Source of the DNA: an uncultured Atopobiaceae bacterium | Lineage (GTDB): Bacteria > Actinomycetota > Coriobacteriia > Coriobacteriales > Atopobiaceae | Direction: 5' to 3' | Assembly: GCA_947599965.1 (NCBI GenBank) | Contig: CANQFP010000003.1 | Span: forward strand, 1 to 60,488 | Length of the DNA stretch: 60,488 nucleotides | Part shown: in pieces, positions 1-8,589 of the stretch | How positions within the stretch are numbered: the first letter of the stretch is position 1 | Layout: each line of letters starts with the position of its first letter | Notes under the pieces: generated by a model | Database searches by the model: none | The model's input: only the letters and a program-made list of their open reading frames with translations | What the model was told of the DNA's origin: nothing | Made by a program: the position numbers and the translations under genes

Positions 1-143
1 TTCCCCTCCAGGACTTCACGTCCGACTCCGACATCGACTGGTCGCAATCGGTCTCCGACATCGACACGCAGCTCTACAAGAAGTACGGCCTGTCTGAGGA
101 CGAGATCGACTTCATCGAGACGCATGTGAAGCCGATGGAGTGA
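1..143 (+). CDS. C-terminal end of a DNA methyltransferase (partial)
   Basis: The window opens inside a gene read from base 3, with its stop TGA at 141-143. The 46 visible residues contain the stretch DIDxQLYKKYGLSxDEIxFIE and end in VKPME. From memory this resembles the C-terminus of Eco57I/type ISP-like adenine-specific methylases, whose last residues often read IDxQLYxKYxLSxEEIxFIE. The catalytic motifs lie outside the window. The stop sits three bases before the ATG of the next gene, a helicase/nuclease restriction protein, so the two almost certainly form one restriction-modification transcript. The family call is moderate; the coding call is firm because the frame is open and followed directly by the next gene. 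Confidence 0.7.
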   Translation, partial: PLQDFTSDSDIDWSQSVSDIDTQLYKKYGLSEDEIDFIETHVKPME

Positions 144-145
144 CC

Positions 146-3100
146 ATGCCTCCCAAGATCAAATCCTTCGTAGAGGTAGAGCCTCGGGTTTACGCCTACA
201 TCACGCCGGAGATCGAGAAGCACCACGGCTGGTCGAAGATCGGCTACACGGAGAAGCAGACTCCCGAAGATCGCGTGAGGCAACAGACCCATACCGTCGA
301 CATCGACTACGTGATCGAATGGCACGAGAGGGCCCAGTACACCGACGGTACCGGCGAACTCTTCCGGGATACCGACTTCCACAACTATCTCGAGCGGCAC
401 GAGGGCGTTGATCGCATCCCGGGCACGGAATGGTTCCATATCGTCGCTCCCGAATCACATGACACGTTCCTCACCTTCGCCGCACGCGGAATAGAAGCCA
501 TCGAAGATGGATCCAATTACGTCTTGCGAGATGAGCAACTTGATGCCGTCGAGAAGACGCGAGCGTATTTCGAGGCCGGGGGCACGGAATTCCTCTGGAA
601 CGCCAAGCCGCGCTTCGGGAAGACCCTGACGGCCTACGACCTCGTTCGCACGATGGGCATGAGGAACGTGCTCGTCCTCACGAACCGTCCCGCCATCGCG
701 CATTCATGGCTTGATGACTTCGTGAAGTTCATCGGTTGGCAAGATGGCGGGCGCTATGCCTTCGTCACGGACAACAACGTGCTCAAAGGCCAAAACGGCG
801 TGACGTCGCGCAGCGTCTACGCGCATCGGACGAGCGCGGAACGGCCCGATTCGCCGACCGCACATCGAATGATCGCCTTCGAATCGTTGCAAGGCCTCAA
901 AGGATCGGTCTATTTCGGCGGTGACTACGACAAGCTCAAATGGCTCACGCAGGTCAAATTCGACCTGCTCGTACTCGACGAATCGCACGAGGGCGTCGAC
1001 ACGGAGCTCACCGAGCTCGCGCTCAGGCAGATCAAGCGAACTCGCACTCTCTTTCTTTCCGGGACACCCTTCAAGGCGCTGGCGGACGCGCGTTTCGATG
1101 AGGACCAGATCTTCAACTGGACGTATCTCGATGAGCAGCAGGCGAAGCTCGACCACGAACGGGATGAGGTGAACCCCTACGAGGACATGCCCTCGATGGA
1201 GATGTACACCTACCAGATGTCCGCCATGATCGAAGGCGAGCTCTCGAAGCGAGCCGACCTCTCCGAGGGCAGGTCCGCCGACATAGCCTTCGATCTCAAC
1301 GAATTCTTCGCCGTTCAGGAGACCGGGGCATTCCGGCACAAGGAGTCCGTGGAGCGCTTTCTCGAATCCTTGACCACGCAGGAGAAGTATCCGTTCTCCA
1401 CTCCGGAACTCCGTGCGGAGCTCTCCCACACCCTCTGGATTCTCGACCGAGTCGACTCGGTGAGAGCCCTGGCCAAGATGCTCGCCGCCCACCCGGCTTT
1501 CAAGGACTACAAGGTGGTCGTGGCGGCCGGCGACGGCAAACTCGACGAGGAAACCGAAAACAGGACGGCGTACGAGCGGGTCAAGCGGGCCATCGCGGAG
1601 AACGACAAGACCATCACGCTCTCCGTCGGGCAGTTGACGGTGGGCGTGACCATTCCCGAGTGGAGCGGCGTGCTCATGCTGTGCAACATGAGGAGCGCCC
1701 AATCCTACGTGCAGGCGGCGTTCCGTGCGCAAAACCCGTGCTTGTTCGAGAAGAACGGGAAGTTCTATCGCAAGGAGCGGGCGTACGTCTTCGATTTCGA
1801 CCCCGCCCGCACCCTCATCGTGTATGAACAGTACGCGAACAGCCTGAAGCCGGGAACGGCGGGTGGAGCCGGAACCGCCGAAGACCACAGGCAAAACGTA
1901 AAGAGGCTGCTGAACTTCTTCCCCGTGATCGCAGAAGACGATGCGGGGAAGATGGTGCCCCTCGACGCGAGCAAGGTCCTGTCGATGCCGCGCAAGATCA
2001 AGTGCGAGGAGGTCGTGCGCCGGGGCTTCATGTCCAACTATCTCTTCCAGAACATCTCGAACCTCTTCAGCTCCCCGGCGCTTTACAAGGTGATCATGGA
2101 GAGCCTCCAACCCTATAAGGAGCCGAGGCCGAAGCACACGGTTATCGAGAGCATCGAGGACATCGTGGTGGATGCCCATGGGGACGTCGTCACGTCGCCC
2201 GAGACGGTTCGCAGGAAGGCCAAGGACCTGTTCAGCGAGAAACAGTACGAGTCCGTTGAAAAGGTCGTGAGCATTCCCATCCGCCTCGCGTCGTCCGAGC
2301 ACGATCTCGACGAGGTCAAAGCGAAGATCGAGCGGCATGCCGACGATGTCGCCCAGGCCCTGAGCGATACCTTCGTCAACACGGCGTTGGAGGCGAGCGA
2401 TCTGAAGCCGCGTGCAGAAGCGCGTCTACGGAGGAAGCTCGAGGACGCGGTCACGAAGTCCTATGGCAGCGTGGTGCAGGATTACGAGCGCGAGGTTCGC
2501 ATAGCCGCCACGGAGTTCGAAAGCTCGAAGAAGGCCGCCGATACGGAACTTGAATTGCAGGAGGCTCGGAAGGCCTTTGAAGCGGCGACGCAGGAGGCGG
2601 ATCGCAATCTCGCCGCAGCCCTCGAGGAGGTCAGCCAGACGATTCTCGAGGAACAGCCTCTCGCAATCGTCGAGACGATCGAGCGCGAGGAGACGTTGAC
2701 CAAGAAGCAGAACGTGGAGAACGCGATCCGCGACCATCTTCGGGGATTCTCGCGGACGATACCGAGCTTCATCATGGCCTATGGCGATCGCAACCTCACG
2801 TTGGCCAACTTCGACGACTACACCGAAGACGATGTGTTCAGGGAAGTCACGGGAATCACGGAAGATGAGTTTCGCCTGCTACGCGACGGGGGAGACTATC
2901 GTGACCCGGAGACGGGCGAGGTGTCGCATACGGAGGGCCATTTCTTCGACGCGACGGTCTTCGACGATTCCATCCAACAGTTCCTCGACAAACGCGATGA
3001 GCTGCAGAATTACTTCGACGAGACGCTCGTGGAGGACATCTTCGATTACATCCCACCCCAGAAGACCAACCAGATCTTCACGCCCAAATGGGTTGTGAGG

Positions 3101-3475
3101 GAGATGGTCGACCTCCTCGAGCAGGAGAATCCGGGGTGCTTCGATGATCCGAACGCCACCTTTGCGGATCTCTACATGAAATCAGGCCTCTTCATCACCG
3201 AGATCGCAACGAGGATGTACAACAGCGAGGCTCTGATGGATGCCATTCCCGATGACGATGAGCGCATACGCCACATCTTGCTCGAGCAGCTCTACGGCAT
3301 GGCGCCGACGAAGATCATCTACCTCATCGCCATGAACTTCATTTTCGGCTTCAACGATGAGCTGCGACAGCAGGCGGCGGAGGGGAAGCTCAAGCACTAC
3401 GCGCTGGCGGATGCCGCCCAAGCCGCGAAGCAAGGCACGCTGCAGAGACTCGTGAACGGGAAGTTCGGACGTTAG
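146..3475 (+). CDS. GIY-YIG/DEAD-box restriction protein with degenerate methylase-like C-terminus
   Basis: Putative restriction subunit of about 1,109 residues. Residues about 14-46 look like a GIY-YIG/T5orf172 nuclease module (VYAYIT, then WSKIGYT, then an Arg-containing helix). A superfamily 2 helicase/translocase core follows, with a Walker-A-like KPRFGKT near residue 155, a DESH box near 280 and SGTPF (motif III). A charged coiled-coil region spans about 700-880. The C-terminal 150 residues resemble the start of an N6-adenine methylase: QIFTPKWVV, then a motif-I-like ADLYMKSGLF. No NPPY catalytic motif follows, so methylation presumably comes from the partner encoded just upstream. ATG at 146 is preferred over GTG at 140 because GGAG at 137-140 is correctly spaced. 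A hairpin follows the stop. The domain calls are mine and unverified. Confidence 0.85.
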   Translation: MPPKIKSFVEVEPRVYAYITPEIEKHHGWSKIGYTEKQTPEDRVRQQTHTVDIDYVIEWHERAQYTDGTGELFRDTDFHNYLERHEGVDRIPGTEWFHIVAPESHDTFLTFAARGIEAIEDGSNYVLRDEQLDAVEKTRAYFEAGGTEFLWNAKPRFGKTLTAYDLVRTMGMRNVLVLTNRPAIAHSWLDDFVKFIGWQDGGRYAFVTDNNVLKGQNGVTSRSVYAHRTSAERPDSPTAHRMIAFESLQGLKGSVYFGGDYDKLKWLTQVKFDLLVLDESHEGVDTELTELALRQIKRTRTLFLSGTPFKALADARFDEDQIFNWTYLDEQQAKLDHERDEVNPYEDMPSMEMYTYQMSAMIEGELSKRADLSEGRSADIAFDLNEFFAVQETGAFRHKESVERFLESLTTQEKYPFSTPELRAELSHTLWILDRVDSVRALAKMLAAHPAFKDYKVVVAAGDGKLDEETENRTAYERVKRAIAENDKTITLSVGQLTVGVTIPEWSGVLMLCNMRSAQSYVQAAFRAQNPCLFEKNGKFYRKERAYVFDFDPARTLIVYEQYANSLKPGTAGGAGTAEDHRQNVKRLLNFFPVIAEDDAGKMVPLDASKVLSMPRKIKCEEVVRRGFMSNYLFQNISNLFSSPALYKVIMESLQPYKEPRPKHTVIESIEDIVVDAHGDVVTSPETVRRKAKDLFSEKQYESVEKVVSIPIRLASSEHDLDEVKAKIERHADDVAQALSDTFVNTALEASDLKPRAEARLRRKLEDAVTKSYGSVVQDYEREVRIAATEFESSKKAADTELELQEARKAFEAATQEADRNLAAALEEVSQTILEEQPLAIVETIEREETLTKKQNVENAIRDHLRGFSRTIPSFIMAYGDRNLTLANFDDYTEDDVFREVTGITEDEFRLLRDGGDYRDPETGEVSHTEGHFFDATVFDDSIQQFLDKRDELQNYFDETLVEDIFDYIPPQKTNQIFTPKWVVREMVDLLEQENPGCFDDPNATFADLYMKSGLFITEIATRMYNSEALMDAIPDDDERIRHILLEQLYGMAPTKIIYLIAMNFIFGFNDELRQQAAEGKLKHYALADAAQAAKQGTLQRLVNGKFGR

Positions 3476-3500
3476 GTCGCTACGGGAAGTGCAGTCCGTG

Positions 3501-3528
3501 CCCGCACGCACGCCGTGCGGGTGTTGTT
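3501..3528 (+). terminator. Intrinsic terminator after restriction gene
   Basis: CCCGCACG (3501-3508) and CGTGCGGG (3514-3521) form a perfect 8-bp stem with a 5-nt loop, followed by TGTTGTT. It sits 26 bp after the restriction gene stop and likely ends that transcript. Confidence 0.65.
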
Positions 3529-3592
3529 CGGCTTGAGCGGCTCTACACTGGGAAGTAATCGATGAACACCGCTGCCCGCGGAAGGACGCACC

Positions 3593-4498
3593 ATGCACTA
3601 CGAGGAGATTCCGCTGCGTGAGGATGGTACGGCGACGCTTCGCTGCTATCTCCTCGATCCCATGGTCTCGAGCAAGGCAAAGAAGATCCGCCCCGCCATG
3701 CTCATCTGCCCCGGTGGCGCCTACCTCTCGCTCTCGAACAAGGAGGGCGAGCCGGTGGCGGCGCGGTGGATGGGCTACGGCTACCAATGCTTCGTCGTGA
3801 TGTACAAGCACTACGTCGTCTCCGACCCCACGCCGGAACATCCGGAGCCCGTGGTCGATGCCGGTGCGCACTACCCCGAGCCGACGATCGATCTCATGCG
3901 CGCCATGGCGATCGTGCGCGAGCACGCCGATGACTGGGCGATCGACTCAGATCGCGTCTACTGCATGGGCTTCTCCGCCGGCGGCCACGTGGTGGGCACC
4001 CTGGCGGAGCGCTTCGACGATACCGAGCTCCTGAAGCGAGCCTCGGCGACGGCGGATGCGGTGAAGCCCACGGCCATCGTGCTCGGCTATCCGATGGTGG
4101 GAGTGAGCGACCCCACTGGCTCGCGCCACGGCAACGCCCCCTGGCTCGCAGCGGTGGCCGCGCTCATGCCGTCCGCGATCTTCGGCACGGAGAATCCCAC
4201 CGTCGAGCAGGAGGCCGAGATCGATCTCGCGCTCCATGCGCGCTCGGACATGCCGCGCGTCTTCATCTGGCTCTCCGCCGAGGACGAGGCGCTTCCGCCC
4301 ACGGACACGCTCGACTTCGCGAAGGCGCTCTGGGAGAAGGAAGTGCCCTGCGAGCTCCACATGTACCAAACGGGCCCGCACGGCACGTCGCTCTGCGACT
4401 GGTCGAGCGAGGGCTCTCCGCAGGATCTCCAGCCCTATTCGGCGCACTGGGTGGGGGAGTGCCTGCGCTGGCTCGACCGCGACGCGAAGCACGAATGA
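3593..4498 (+). CDS. Alpha/beta hydrolase (esterase/acetyl-xylan-esterase-like)
   Basis: Predicted soluble 301-residue alpha/beta-hydrolase. The oxyanion-hole region reads LICPGGAY. The nucleophile elbow is GFSAGGH near residue 125, a plausible acid is in the SAEDEALPP segment, and the catalytic histidine is in GPHGTSL near the C-terminus. The size and motif spacing match BD-FAE/acetyl-esterase-like enzymes that deacylate sugars or small esters; the substrate cannot be read from sequence. No signal peptide is visible, so it is probably cytoplasmic. ATG at 3593 is preceded by GGAAGGA at good distance. It stands alone between a terminator and a small acidic gene, so no operon partner informs its role. 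Confidence 0.85.
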   Translation: MHYEEIPLREDGTATLRCYLLDPMVSSKAKKIRPAMLICPGGAYLSLSNKEGEPVAARWMGYGYQCFVVMYKHYVVSDPTPEHPEPVVDAGAHYPEPTIDLMRAMAIVREHADDWAIDSDRVYCMGFSAGGHVVGTLAERFDDTELLKRASATADAVKPTAIVLGYPMVGVSDPTGSRHGNAPWLAAVAALMPSAIFGTENPTVEQEAEIDLALHARSDMPRVFIWLSAEDEALPPTDTLDFAKALWEKEVPCELHMYQTGPHGTSLCDWSSEGSPQDLQPYSAHWVGECLRWLDRDAKHE

Positions 4499-4618
4499 GG
4501 CGCTTGCACTCTTATCGTGCTCTCCAGGCTCGCTGGGCGATAGAACGGGCGTCCGAGGGGAACAAATCGCGTATATACAGAGCGAGACGAGCGTTCCGAT
4601 CGAGAAACGGGGGCCATC

Positions 4619-4816
4619 ATGGCTGACGATCCCAAGAACGATGTGAAGCAGGAGAACGAGGACGACTTCTTCGTCGATCCCGAGGGCGCTCCCGTCTTCG
4701 AGGACGTGAAGGACGATCCCGACGCGGCGAACGAGGAGACCTTCACCGATCCCCTGACCGAGGAGAACCCGCTCGACGGCTACGCCGAGATGCATCTCAT
4801 CGACGGCAACAACTAG
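4619..4816 (+). CDS. Small acidic hypothetical protein
   Basis: A 65-residue protein very rich in Asp and Glu (segments such as NEDDFFVDPEG and DDPDAANEE), with no cysteine, signal peptide or membrane segment; it is probably disordered. A GGGGG ribosome-binding site lies just upstream of the ATG, and a strong hairpin terminator follows 25 bp after the stop. Both support a real, separately transcribed gene. I do not recognise a family. Its composition would suit a protein-binding or charge-buffering role, but that is speculation. Confidence 0.65.
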   Translation: MADDPKNDVKQENEDDFFVDPEGAPVFEDVKDDPDAANEETFTDPLTEENPLDGYAEMHLIDGNN

Positions 4817-4841
4817 CCGATTGGCAGGGGCGACTCGAAAG

Positions 4842-4872
4842 GGGCCGTGGTCTTCGGACCGCGGCCCTTTTT
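4842..4872. terminator. Hairpin terminator between convergent genes
   Basis: GGGCCGTGG (4842-4850) pairs with CCGCGGCCC (4859-4867) with one G-U pair and is followed by TTTTT. It lies between the small acidic gene (+) and the cytochrome b-like gene (-). The T-run serves the plus strand; the stem could act in both directions. Confidence 0.75.
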
Positions 4873-4895
4873 CCCGGGCTGATGGCGCGGCGCGA

Positions 4896-5531
4896 CTAGA
4901 GCACGAGTGCGCCGAGGTAGAAGTGGATCATGCCGCCCACGTAGAGCGCGAAGAGGATGCCGCACGCCCAGTAGCAGACCTTGTCGATGACCTTTAGGGT
5001 GTCGGGATTGCTCACCATGTGCACGAGCATGAGCCCCTGGCCGAGCGAGACGGCCACGTGCATCATCACGAATCCGAAGAACGCGAGCTCGGTTGCCACG
5101 TAGAAGAGAAACATCAGCAGGTCGAGCTTCTCTCCCGTCGCGACGGCGCCGAACGCCTCGATGTGGAAGTGCAAAAGGATGATGATCGCGATCGCGCTCA
5201 CACGCTGGATGAGGATCGATCTCGGGTCCTTCTTGTAGGTGAGGGCGCCACCTTCGGCAAAGAAGAAGAACAGCACGAGCACGAGGAACACGTGGACGAC
5301 CACGCAGCCGGCGATGATCCACGCCGAGCTCACGGCGACGTCGCGGTTGTACCAGCCGGTCCACATGGACCAGCCCATCATGAGCGAGTGATAGCAGAGT
5401 GCGAGCACCGTGATGAGGGCGATCCACGCGTTCACGCGCCGGAGTCCGAGCCCCGGCACCGAGGGGCGGGGTTTCACGGCGGAGGATGGGCGGGCCGGTG
5501 TGAGGGAGCTGGCGGATTTCTGCGGGCTCAT
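4896..5531 (-). CDS. Multi-pass cytochrome b-like subunit (SdhC/FrdC type)
   Basis: A 211-residue membrane protein with about five hydrophobic helices (near residues 34-52, 68-91, 106-125, 137-160 and 186-210). Histidines lie inside or at the ends of helices (CYHSL, VVVHVF, LLHFHIE, MMHVA, LVHMV, MIHFY). That pattern suggests haem b ligation, as in membrane anchors of succinate dehydrogenase/fumarate reductase. No flavoprotein or iron-sulfur subunit gene is adjacent, so the partner must be elsewhere or the role differs. The start is placed at the ATG giving MSPQKS because upstream sequence in this frame is antisense to the dehydrogenase gene. Only a weak ribosome-binding site is visible. The coding call is firm and the family call tentative. 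Confidence 0.65.
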   Translation of the reverse strand: MSPQKSASSLTPARPSSAVKPRPSVPGLGLRRVNAWIALITVLALCYHSLMMGWSMWTGWYNRDVAVSSAWIIAGCVVVHVFLVLVLFFFFAEGGALTYKKDPRSILIQRVSAIAIIILLHFHIEAFGAVATGEKLDLLMFLFYVATELAFFGFVMMHVAVSLGQGLMLVHMVSNPDTLKVIDKVCYWACGILFALYVGGMIHFYLGALVL

Positions 5532-5641
5532 GGGCGGTGCCTCGGCTTTCGATCGATCAGACGTGCCTTGGCCCCACTCTACTCGCGGCGCGCCGGGGAG
5601 GCGCCGAGCCCTGCGTGAGCGGTGGAGAGCGGGTCGCCTCC

Positions 5642-8260
5642 CTAGCGCACGAAGAGCCGCACGAGCTTCTCCGAGAGCTCGCGATAGGGCTGGTAGCGAA
5701 GCGGGAGATCCATCCACGTGAGCTTGTTCACGATGCTCTTCTCGTGGCTGAAGGCCTCGTAGCCGCGTTTGCCGTGGTAGGAGCCCATGCCACTCGCGCC
5801 CACGCCGCCGAAGGGCATGGACGAGGTGGCGAGGTGGATCACGACGTCGTTCACGCACCCGCCACCGAAGGCGTGCTCGCGCATGACCTTGTGGGAGAGG
5901 ATCGGATCCTCGCTGAAGAAGTAGAACGCGAGCGGGTGCGGGCGCTCGTCCACCTCGGCGAGGGCCGCGTCGAGGTCGTCGTAGGCGATGATCGGCAGGA
6001 TCGGGCCGAAGATCTCCTCGCCCATGCAGGCGTCGTCCCACGAGACGTTCGTGAGGACGGTGGGGGAGATCTTGCGCTCGGACGCGATGGCCTCGCCGCC
6101 GACCGCGACCTTGAGCGGGTCGATGAGACCGAGCAGGCGCCGGTAGTGCTTGTCGTTCACGATGGCCACGAGATCGGGGTCCTCGAGCGGGTTCTGGCCG
6201 AACTGGCGGTGGATCTCCCCCTCGATCTCGTCGACGAGCTCTTGGGCGATGGCGCGATCGACGAGCACGTAGTCAGGCGCCACGCAGGTCTGGCCGGAGT
6301 TCAGGAACTTGCCCCAGACGATGCGGCGCGCGGCGAGGGCGACGTTGGCCGTCTGCTCGACGATGCAGGGGCTCTTGCCGCCGAGCTCGAGGATGGCAGG
6401 CGTGAGGCGCTCGGCGCAGTGGCGGAGCACCTCGCGGCCCACGGGCTGGCTCCCGGTGAAGAACACGAGGTCGAAGGGCTCGTCGAGGAGCGCCTTGTTC
6501 TGCTCGCGGCCTCCGGTCACGCAGGTCACGTGCTCGGGGCCGAAGGCATCCGCGATGAGCTTGCGGATGATGGCGCTCGTGGCGGGGGAGTAGGCGCTCG
6601 GCTTCACGACGCAGCAGTTCCCGGCCGCGATGGCGTCCACGAGCGGATCCATCGTGAGGAGGAAGGGATAGTTCCACGGGCTCATGATGAGGGTCGTGCC
6701 CATGGGCGAGCGGGTCGTGTAGGAGACGGAGGCGGTCTGGGCGAGCGGCGTCCAGGCGAGCTTGTCGGCCATGGAGCCGAGGAGATGGCGCTTCTGGTAG
6801 TGGAGCTCGGAGAGCACGAGCCCGACCTCGCACATGTAGGACTCGAAGCGGCTCTTGGAGAGATCGGCCGCCAGGGCATCGTAGATGTCCTGCTCGTGTT
6901 CGAGGATGGCGTGCTCGAGCTGGTCGAGGGCGCGAATCCGGAAGCTCCGCTCGAGCGTGCGGCCCTCGGCGAACCACGCCCTCTGGCGGCTCACGAGCTC
7001 CGTGATCTCCCGGGCGCGCGCCTCCGGGGTGTCCTCGGGGCCCTCCTCGAGCTCCTCGGCGGGCGCCATGAGCGCGCGGAAGACGTTGGCGAGGCTGCGG
7101 GCGTCCATGAGCACGGGCACGGGGTAGAGCGGATTGGCCTCGGCCGCGGCCCATTCCGAGAGCTGCGGGATGTCGGCGCGACGGATCTCGGGGAAGGTAT
7201 CGGGAATGCCGAAGCGCACCTTCATCTCGACGATCTTGGCGATGAAGCGCTGGGCCGCCTCGTGGGCCGGCGTGGAGGGGGTGGCGAGCCCGGCGGCGAC
7301 GGCGAGATCGGCCAGCTTCGGCTCCGCGGCCTCTCCGTAGATCTCGAGCATGAGCGGCAGGATCACCGCGTTAGCGTAGCCGTGGGGGATGTCGTAGGCG
7401 CCGCCGAGCGCGTGCGCGACGGCGTGCACGTAGCCCACGTAGGAGACGGTGAACGCGCATCCCGCGAGGTAGGCGGCTTGGAGCATGGCACGTCTGGCCG
7501 CGAGGTCCTCCGGATGCCCGTAGCTCTCCTCGAGGTTCTCGAAGATGAGGCGCACGGCCTCGAGGGCATCGGATCGGGTCTGCTCGGTGGTGGAATTGCC
7601 GATGTAGGCCTCCACGGCGTGGGTGAGGGCGTCGAGGCCGGTCGTGGCCGTGAGCGAGGGCGGCAGCGTGCGCGTCATCTCGGGATCGAGCACGGCGTAG
7701 CGGGGGATGAGCGGGAAGTCGTTGATGGCGTACTTGTGGCGCGTGCGCGCGTCGACGATGACGGCGGCCAGCGTCACCTCGCTGCCGGTGCCGGCGGTCG
7801 TGGGGATGGCGATGAGGAGCGGCAGGGGATGGAGCACCTTCAGGATGCCCGCGAGCTTCGAGAGCGGCGTGCGCGGGCGGGCGACGCGGATGCCCACGCC
7901 CTTGGCGCAGTCGATGGAGGAACCGCCGCCCACGGCCACGATGGCGTCGCAGCCCTCCGCCTTGTAGAACTCGTAGGCCTCCTCCACGGTCTCCGTCGTG
8001 GGATTGGCGCGCACGTCGGCGAAGATCGCGCAGCCGATGCCCGTCGCGTTGATGGCGCTGATGAGCTCCTTCGTGCCCTCGAGCTGGTAGACGCCCGGGT
8101 CGGTGACGATGAGCGGACGCCTCGCACCCTCCTTGCGCAGGATCTCCGGCACGTCCTTCACCGAATCGAGCACCTCGGGCCGGCGATAGGGGAGCACGGG
8201 GATGGCAACGCCCATGCCGGTTTGGAACGTGCGGCACCAGGCCTGCTCGATGGGGTTCAT
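5642..8260 (-). CDS. Fused iron-type alcohol dehydrogenase - aldehyde dehydrogenase
   Basis: A single 872-residue chain. Residues about 1-390 form an iron-dependent alcohol dehydrogenase. It has the nucleotide motif [11 protein letters not shown] and metal ligands in DALTHAVE (Asp, His), AHALGG and PHGYAN (two His). A short acidic Ala/Glu/Pro-rich linker leads to an aldehyde dehydrogenase domain with [15 protein letters not shown] (base Glu) and NSGQTCVAP (nucleophile Cys), ending like class-3 aldehyde dehydrogenases (SHEKSIVNK). The order is the reverse of AdhE, and the aldehyde half looks like the non-acylating class-3 type rather than the CoA-acylating type. It would interconvert alcohol, aldehyde and acid with NAD(P). 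The start MNPIEQ follows GGAAGGATCC. A palindromic operator candidate sits upstream. Confidence 0.92.
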   Translation of the reverse strand: MNPIEQAWCRTFQTGMGVAIPVLPYRRPEVLDSVKDVPEILRKEGARRPLIVTDPGVYQLEGTKELISAINATGIGCAIFADVRANPTTETVEEAYEFYKAEGCDAIVAVGGGSSIDCAKGVGIRVARPRTPLSKLAGILKVLHPLPLLIAIPTTAGTGSEVTLAAVIVDARTRHKYAINDFPLIPRYAVLDPEMTRTLPPSLTATTGLDALTHAVEAYIGNSTTEQTRSDALEAVRLIFENLEESYGHPEDLAARRAMLQAAYLAGCAFTVSYVGYVHAVAHALGGAYDIPHGYANAVILPLMLEIYGEAAEPKLADLAVAAGLATPSTPAHEAAQRFIAKIVEMKVRFGIPDTFPEIRRADIPQLSEWAAAEANPLYPVPVLMDARSLANVFRALMAPAEELEEGPEDTPEARAREITELVSRQRAWFAEGRTLERSFRIRALDQLEHAILEHEQDIYDALAADLSKSRFESYMCEVGLVLSELHYQKRHLLGSMADKLAWTPLAQTASVSYTTRSPMGTTLIMSPWNYPFLLTMDPLVDAIAAGNCCVVKPSAYSPATSAIIRKLIADAFGPEHVTCVTGGREQNKALLDEPFDLVFFTGSQPVGREVLRHCAERLTPAILELGGKSPCIVEQTANVALAARRIVWGKFLNSGQTCVAPDYVLVDRAIAQELVDEIEGEIHRQFGQNPLEDPDLVAIVNDKHYRRLLGLIDPLKVAVGGEAIASERKISPTVLTNVSWDDACMGEEIFGPILPIIAYDDLDAALAEVDERPHPLAFYFFSEDPILSHKVMREHAFGGGCVNDVVIHLATSSMPFGGVGASGMGSYHGKRGYEAFSHEKSIVNKLTWMDLPLRYQPYRELSEKLVRLFVR

Positions 8261-8332
8261 GGAGGATCCTTCCGGTTGACGATGCGCGAGGCGCGGGGTG
8301 GCGATGAAGCGTCGCGTGCGGTTTTCTCGATT

Positions 8333-8348
8333 GGTTGAAAGTTCAACC
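8333..8348. promoter_or_regulatory. Inverted-repeat operator candidate
   Basis: GGTTGAA-AG-TTCAACC has perfect 7-bp arms. It lies just downstream of the minus-strand -10 at 8355-8360, overlapping the expected transcription start of the alcohol/aldehyde dehydrogenase fusion. A dimeric repressor site is the simplest reading. Confidence 0.5.
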
Positions 8349-8354
8349 TCGCGC

Positions 8355-8360
8355 ATTCTA
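8355..8360 (-). promoter_or_regulatory. Candidate -10 for adh-aldh fusion
   Basis: Read on the minus strand this is TAGAAT, about 95 bp upstream of the start codon. No good -35 is visible at 17 bp, which would suit an activated or weak promoter. It is positioned beside the inverted repeat at 8333-8348. Confidence 0.4.
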
Positions 8361-8401
8361 GCGGACCGTGGCACCTCCGATGCCCTACGTTGCGATCTCA
8401 A

Positions 8402-8423
8402 CTAAGGATGAGCTAAGGATGAG
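8402..8423. repeat. 11-bp perfect tandem repeat
   Basis: CTAAGGATGAG occurs twice in direct head-to-tail contact (8402-8412 and 8413-8423) in the divergent intergenic region. It could be a direct-repeat regulator site or a slippage duplication. Confidence 0.6.
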
Positions 8424-8540
8424 ACGAAGAACGGGTCGCCCGGTTCCAAACGGCCCTTGGGACGAGCGGTGCGTTTTGAACAAATCCGCCTCGCGAATGG
8501 GGCGAATTGTTGTGACGGCCCTGTGGTTCACTAGGCGCAG

Positions 8541-8560
8541 CCGAGGGCATGCGCCCTCGG
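8541..8560. promoter_or_regulatory. GC-rich hairpin in sbcD leader
   Basis: CCGAGGGC-ATGC-GCCCTCGG is a perfect 8-bp stem with a 4-nt loop, 30 bp before the sbcD start. No T-run follows, so it is more likely a leader structure than a terminator. Confidence 0.4.
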
Positions 8561-8589
8561 TGCTCGAGTTTCGGCGACGGGAGCGGGCG

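Larger units (their letters stand above)
8261..8589. other. Divergent intergenic region between adh-aldh fusion and sbcD
   Basis: About 330 bp without a gene. It holds a minus-strand -10 (8355-8360), an inverted repeat operator candidate (8333-8348), an 11-bp tandem repeat (8402-8423) and a GC hairpin (8541-8560) just before sbcD, each listed separately. No small open frame with a convincing ribosome-binding site is visible. Confidence 0.7.

Noticed and set aside
140-145. GTG start at 140 for the restriction gene
   Set aside because: It overlaps the preceding stop and would place the ribosome-binding site GGAG on the start codon. ATG 146 is better spaced.
5537-8338. Very long open frame opposite the adh-aldh gene
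   Set aside because: The antisense frame stays open because the real gene uses GAG/CTC/GCG codons. Its product is His/Glu/Gly/Val-rich and fits no fold, while the minus-strand protein has complete motifs.
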